A DNA stretch of 64,000 bases. Origin: Planctomycetota bacterium. GTDB lineage: Bacteria; Planctomycetota; J058; JAJDCQ01. This document shows positions 59,183 through 64,000 of this stretch, piece after piece. Both the position numbers and the translations under genes were made by a program. The notes beneath the pieces are model-generated. The model made no database searches. It saw nothing but the letters and a program-made list of their open reading frames with translations, and was not told the origin of the DNA. How positions within the stretch are numbered: position 1 is the stretch's first letter; each line of letters starts with the position of its first letter. Location of the stretch: positions 62,001 through 126,000 of the forward strand of contig JAJDCQ010000105.1 in assembly GCA_029260755.1 (NCBI GenBank). The letters are read 5' to 3'.

Positions 59183-59965
59183 CTAACTCTTCGAGTCCGC
59201 TTCGGCACCGTCCGCCGGGTCGCCTCGCCGCTCCCGCGTTCGAAGACGCGCCTGCTCGGCGCGCCACGCGGCCACACGACGGTGGTCGCCGGAGAGCAGC
59301 ACCTCGGGAACCTCGAGTCCTCGAAACTCCCTCGGGCGGGTGTAGTTGGGATAGTCTAGGAGATCGTCTCCCGTGAACGACTCTTCCTCGGCCGACCGTG
59401 GGTCGCCGAGCACACCCGGAATCAGGCGCACGACTCCGTCGATCAAGACGGGCGCCGCCACCTCCCCCCCACTGACGACGTAGTCACCGATCGAAAGCTC
59501 GAGCGGGTCGAGCGTCTCGATGATCCGCTCGTCGAAGCCTTCGTAGTGACCACAAACGACCACCAGCCACCGCTCTCGAGCGAGCTCACCGAGCAGAGGC
59601 TGGTCGAGACGTCGTCCCTGAGGGCTCAGAAGGATAATGCAGGGCGTCGGTTCCATCAAGGGGGTCGGGGATTTCACCTCGGGCGAGTTCGGGGCGGCCG
59701 GCATCCCGGCCGCCGCTTCGTCCTCGAACCGCCCGGCCGCCACCGTCGCCTCGACCGCGGAGACGACCGGCCCGGGCTTGAGCACCATCCCCGGACCTCC
59801 CCCGAACGGCCGGTCGTCGACGGTCCGATGCTTGTCTCGGGTATGGTCACGAATGTCCCGAAAGCGGACATCGAGGAGGCCCTTCTCCCGGGCGATGCGG
59901 ATCAGCGCCGTCTCCGCGAATCCGCGGAAGAGCTCCGGAAACAGGGTCAGGACGTCGATGCGCAT
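59183..59965 (-). CDS. trmD: tRNA (guanine-N1)-methyltransferase
   Basis: The 260-residue protein starts at ATG 59965 behind GGAGG; 12 in-frame residues further upstream are ignored. It has MRIDVLTLFPELFRGFAE, RPFGGGPGMVLKP, the SAM/knot region ILLSPQGRRLDQP, VCGHYEGFDERI and SIGDYVVSGGE, then DPRSAEEESF. TrmD methylates G37 of tRNAs with a G36 and prevents frameshifting. A 25-residue Ala/Pro insertion lies between the N-terminal lobe and ILLSPQG. It normally follows rimM after rpsP; here a kinase on the other strand replaces that arrangement. Confidence 0.96.
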   Translation of the reverse strand: MRIDVLTLFPELFRGFAETALIRIAREKGLLDVRFRDIRDHTRDKHRTVDDRPFGGGPGMVLKPGPVVSAVEATVAAGRFEDEAAAGMPAAPNSPEVKSPTPLMEPTPCIILLSPQGRRLDQPLLGELARERWLVVVCGHYEGFDERIIETLDPLELSIGDYVVSGGEVAAPVLIDGVVRLIPGVLGDPRSAEEESFTGDDLLDYPNYTRPREFRGLEVPEVLLSGDHRRVAAWRAEQARLRTRERRGDPADGAEADSKS

Positions 59966-60081
59966 GAGCGCCGAGCCTCCGCGCGCAATTTCGGCACGCA
60001 ATTTCCTATGATGAGCGTCATCAACGTAACCCTCGAAGCGACGCGAGTCGCCGTCTCAGCGAGACCACGCAAGACACGTCC

Positions 60082-61632
<1,551 letters not shown>

Positions 61633-61649
61633 TCGGCGTACACGCACGC

Positions 61650-61676
61650 GGGCCGGCCGGAGCTTCCGACCGGCCC
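61650..61676. terminator. Bidirectional terminator between kinase 5 and rpsP
   Basis: GGGCCGGCCGGA (61650-61661) pairs with TCCGACCGGCCC (61665-61676) over a 3-nt loop, with one mismatch. It lies 18 nt after the kinase stop and downstream of the rpsP stop on the other strand. GC-rich and without a T-run. Confidence 0.65.
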
Positions 61677-61714
61677 TCGGGCCGTCCTGCGAAACGACGG
61701 ACGAGAGAGGAGGC

Positions 61715-62134
61715 CTAGCGGCCGGCCTTCTTCGCCTCGCGCTGCTCCTTCTTGGAGAGCTTGCGGGGAGAGGCGGCCTCGGCACGCGCCTTCTGGGCGG
61801 TGATGAGGCTGCGCTTCTCTTCGCGCGCGAGCTGACGAGCCTTCTCCTCCTCGGGCGTCCGCTTGACCGCCTCGGCGACCTTCTTGGTCGGCGCGACGTT
61901 CTGGCGGTCGAGGAGGCTCCGGACGGTCGGGCTCGGCTGGGCGCCGACGCTCAGCCAGTAGGCGACGCGGTCGGCCTTGACCTGGACCTGCGCGGCCTCG
62001 TCCTTCGCCAGAGGATCGTAGAACCCGAGGCTCTCGATGCTCCGGCCATCCCGGCGCGTGCGGCCGTCGAAGACGTCGATACGGTAGAAGGGGCGGTTAC
62101 GCCGACCCAGGCGCTTGCAGCGAATGCGAACCAT
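61715..62134 (-). CDS. rpsP: 30S ribosomal protein S16, extended C-terminus
   Basis: The 139-residue protein starts at ATG 62134. Residues 1-85 match S16: MVRIRCKRLGRRNRPFYRID, RRDGRSIESLGFYDPLAKD and ADRVAYWLSVGAQPSPTVRS. S16 stabilises 16S rRNA in the small subunit. The 50-residue tail is Lys/Ala/Glu-rich (EEEKARQLAREEKRSLITAQ, then AASPRKLSKKEQREAKKAGR). This is longer than the usual 80-90 residues, and like the L19 tail looks like a lineage-specific extension. The 131-nt space to ffh holds its likely promoter. Confidence 0.96.
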   Translation of the reverse strand: MVRIRCKRLGRRNRPFYRIDVFDGRTRRDGRSIESLGFYDPLAKDEAAQVQVKADRVAYWLSVGAQPSPTVRSLLDRQNVAPTKKVAEAVKRTPEEEKARQLAREEKRSLITAQKARAEAASPRKLSKKEQREAKKAGR

Positions 62135-62265
62135 CGGTGCGAGTCACTCCATGAGTTCAATTCAACGAAGGGACGTTATTTAGCAAAACGAGGGGGCGGC
62201 ATCAACAGTAGATTCGGCCGCCATCCGACGCGGAGCGACGCGCGGACGCGCCGACGCCCCGATCA

Positions 62266-63768
62266 TCACCGGAACTTCTTCTTGGGTTTCTTCCCGAACT
62301 TGCCGCCCTTGCCGAGGCCGCCGAGGCCGCCGGGCAGCCCGCCCGGCAGTCCGCCGGGGAGGCCGCCGGGCAACCCGCCGCCGAGGCCGCCGAGGCCACC
62401 GAGCCCGCCCGGCCCGCCGCGGCCGAGCTTGCGGCCGCGCGTCATGCCGGACATGAGGGAGCCTATGTCGCCGGTGCGGGCCATCATCTTGACGGCCTTC
62501 TTCATCTGCTTGAACTGCTTGATGAGCTGGTTGATCTCCTGGACGCTCGTGCCGCTGCCGCGCGCGATCCGCTTGCGCCGGTTCCCGTTGAGGATGTCGG
62601 GCGTGCGCCGCTCCTCCTTGGTCATCGAGAGGATGATCGCCTCGATGTACTTGAGCTCGTCGCCTTCGATCGGCGCCTGCTTCAGCATCTGACCCATCCC
62701 CGGGATCATCCCGAGGAGGCTCTTGAACGAGCCCATCTTCTTCAGGGTGCGGAGCTGGTCGAGGAAGTCGTTGAAGTTCCAGCGCCCCTCCATCAGGCGC
62801 GTGGCGCTCTTCTCGGCCGTGTCCTGGTCGATCGTCTCCTGCGCCTTCTCGACCAGGCTGACGATGTCGCCCATGCCGAGGATACGCCCGGCCATCCGGT
62901 CGGGATGGAACTCCTCGAGCTTGTCGAGCTTCTCGCCGACGCCGAGGAACTTCACCGGCTTGCCGGTGACCGCCTTGATCGAGAGGGCGGCGCCGCCGCG
63001 CGCGTCGCCGTCGGTCTTGGTCAGGATGACGCCGTCGACGTCGAGGCGGGAGTCGAACTCCTTAGCGCTGTTGACGGCGTCCTGGCCGGTCATCGCGTCG
63101 CAGACGAGGAGCACGTTCTGCGGCTTGCACTGCTTCTTGATCGACTTGAGCTCGTTCATGAGCTCGTCGTCGATGTGGAGGCGCCCGGCCGTGTCGAGGA
63201 TCACGTAGTCGCGGTCGGTCTTGTCCGCCTGCTTGATCCCGTTGGCGCAGATCTTGGGGGGCTTGCCGCGGAACCAGCCCGGGTCCTCGTGGTAGACGGG
63301 GACGTCGAGCTGCTTGCCGAGCGTCTTGAGCTGCTCGATCGCGGCCGGCCGCTGAACGTCGGCGGCGACGAGCAGCGGCTTCTTGCCCTTGTTGATCAGG
63401 TACTTCGCCAGCTTGCCGCAGGTCGTCGTCTTCCCGGCGCCCTGGAGGCCGACCATCATGATGATGGTCGGACCCTTGCTGTTGATGTTGAAGCGGTGGT
63501 CGACCGGCCCGAGCAGCTTCTCGAGCTCGTCGTGGACGATCTTGACGACCTGATGGCTCGCGTCGACCGCGCCGAGGCGCGCCTCGCCGATCGAGCGCGC
63601 CTTGACCGCCTCGCAGAACGCCTTGACGACCGTCAGGTTGACGTCGGCCTCGAGGAGCGCGCGGCGGACGTCGCGGAGGCCGTCGTCGACGTCGCCTTCG
63701 CTGAGCTTGCCCCGACGCGTGAGCTTGGAGAGCGCGCCGGTCAGGCTCTCGGTGATGGACTCGAACAT
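62266..63768 (-). CDS. ffh: Signal recognition particle protein Ffh
   Basis: The 500-residue protein has an N domain (1-95), a G domain with GLQGAGKTT (107-115), DTAGRLHIDDE, TKTDGDARGG and GVGEKLDKLEEF, and a C-terminal M domain (MGSFKSLLGMIPGMGQMLK, then GSGTSVQEINQLIKQFKQM). It binds signal sequences at the ribosome together with 4.5S RNA and delivers them to FtsY at the membrane. After the M domain comes a 50-residue Gly/Leu/Pro repeat tail (GGLPGG repeated four times) ending KKPKKKFR. This tail is absent in most Ffh proteins. It lies upstream of rpsP. Confidence 0.97.
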   Translation of the reverse strand: MFESITESLTGALSKLTRRGKLSEGDVDDGLRDVRRALLEADVNLTVVKAFCEAVKARSIGEARLGAVDASHQVVKIVHDELEKLLGPVDHRFNINSKGPTIIMMVGLQGAGKTTTCGKLAKYLINKGKKPLLVAADVQRPAAIEQLKTLGKQLDVPVYHEDPGWFRGKPPKICANGIKQADKTDRDYVILDTAGRLHIDDELMNELKSIKKQCKPQNVLLVCDAMTGQDAVNSAKEFDSRLDVDGVILTKTDGDARGGAALSIKAVTGKPVKFLGVGEKLDKLEEFHPDRMAGRILGMGDIVSLVEKAQETIDQDTAEKSATRLMEGRWNFNDFLDQLRTLKKMGSFKSLLGMIPGMGQMLKQAPIEGDELKYIEAIILSMTKEERRTPDILNGNRRKRIARGSGTSVQEINQLIKQFKQMKKAVKMMARTGDIGSLMSGMTRGRKLGRGGPGGLGGLGGLGGGLPGGLPGGLPGGLPGGLGGLGKGGKFGKKPKKKFR

Positions 63769-63937
63769 GGGGGGAGATGATCGGACGCGGCGAGGGTCTG
63801 TGGGCGGTGGATGGCGAGCTCCGCCGCGCCCCGGAGGAGGCTCGAGCTCACCGCGCCCATCATCGTAACCCGTTCGCTATAACAAGAATCGCGCGCTCAT
63901 GGAAGGGTGCAGGCGCCGCCTCGCGCGCGCCGAGCGG

Positions 63938-64000
63938 CTACTCATCGGGCATCGCGAAGCGCAGAATCGGACCTCGCCCCGTCCCGGCGACGAGCTCGCG
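63938..64000 (-). CDS. C-terminal end of a gene cut by the right window edge
   Basis: On the minus strand the frame entering at base 64000 reads 20 codons (RELVAGTGRGPILRFAMPDE) and stops with TAG at 63938-63940. The sequence reads like the tail of an ordinary protein, and the gene would lie just upstream of ffh. It is too short to identify, and could be an accidental frame. The 169-nt gap 63769-63937 before ffh has an AT-richer patch near 63870-63895 that may carry its promoter. Confidence 0.35.
   Translation of the reverse strand, partial: RELVAGTGRGPILRFAMPDE

Overview
The window is uniformly very GC-rich (about 70% by eye), has no tRNA or rRNA gene, and is dense with protein genes. Five membrane-anchored Hanks-type Ser/Thr kinases, HEAT-repeat proteins, N-terminal zinc-ribbon/transmembrane proteins, two DUF2330 proteins and a PTPMT1-like phosphatase point to a Planctomycetota-like bacterium. 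Another high-GC group with a large kinome, such as Myxococcota, cannot be excluded from sequence alone. Many starts are GTG, and many adjacent genes overlap by 4 nt (ATGA/GTGA), so translational coupling is common.

Layout. 1-2.9 kb: a truncated EamA-type transporter, an M28 metallopeptidase with a membrane tail, and a small membrane protein. 2.9-9 kb (+): kinase 1, a two-domain polyphosphate:AMP phosphotransferase and a zinc-ribbon membrane protein. 9-10 kb (-): a DUF222-like protein without an HNH motif. 10.2-17.9 kb (-): a tightly packed operon DUF4129-DUF4350-MoxR-DUF58-SpoIIM-RDD, the known MoxR/DUF58 membrane cluster, ending in pheA. 18-26.5 kb: a small secreted protein, a MarR regulator with an operator inside its own promoter, a lipase-like lipoprotein, two tandem DUF2330 proteins, an ankyrin lipoprotein, a large polytopic membrane protein, an inverted-repeat element and a GT2 glycosyltransferase. 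26.6-31 kb (+): RecD2-like helicase and kinase 2.

31-38.3 kb (-) holds four tandem paralogous membrane-anchored HEAT-repeat genes joined by 4-nt overlaps. 38.5-45.3 kb (+): aldehyde dehydrogenase, DUF3052 protein, PTPMT1-like phosphatase and a 1364-residue zinc-ribbon/TM/HEAT protein. An 870-bp non-coding stretch follows (45.3-46.15 kb). It is built of diverged ~240-bp modules studded with the palindrome GTTCACGTGAAC, whose core resembles a ParB parS site. This is the most unusual feature in the window.

46.1-52.5 kb: an RlmD/RumA-type rRNA methyltransferase, an EcsC-like exported protein with a strong terminator, a small exported protein, and a membrane-linked ATP-grasp ligase followed by a class I glutamine-amidotransferase-fold hydrolase. 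52.6-58.1 kb (-): tandem paralogous kinases 3 and 4. 58.2-63.8 kb: translation and secretion genes yraN, rplS, trmD, rpsP and ffh on the minus strand. Kinase 5 lies on the opposite strand between trmD and rpsP, where rimM usually sits. A gene fragment is cut by the right edge.
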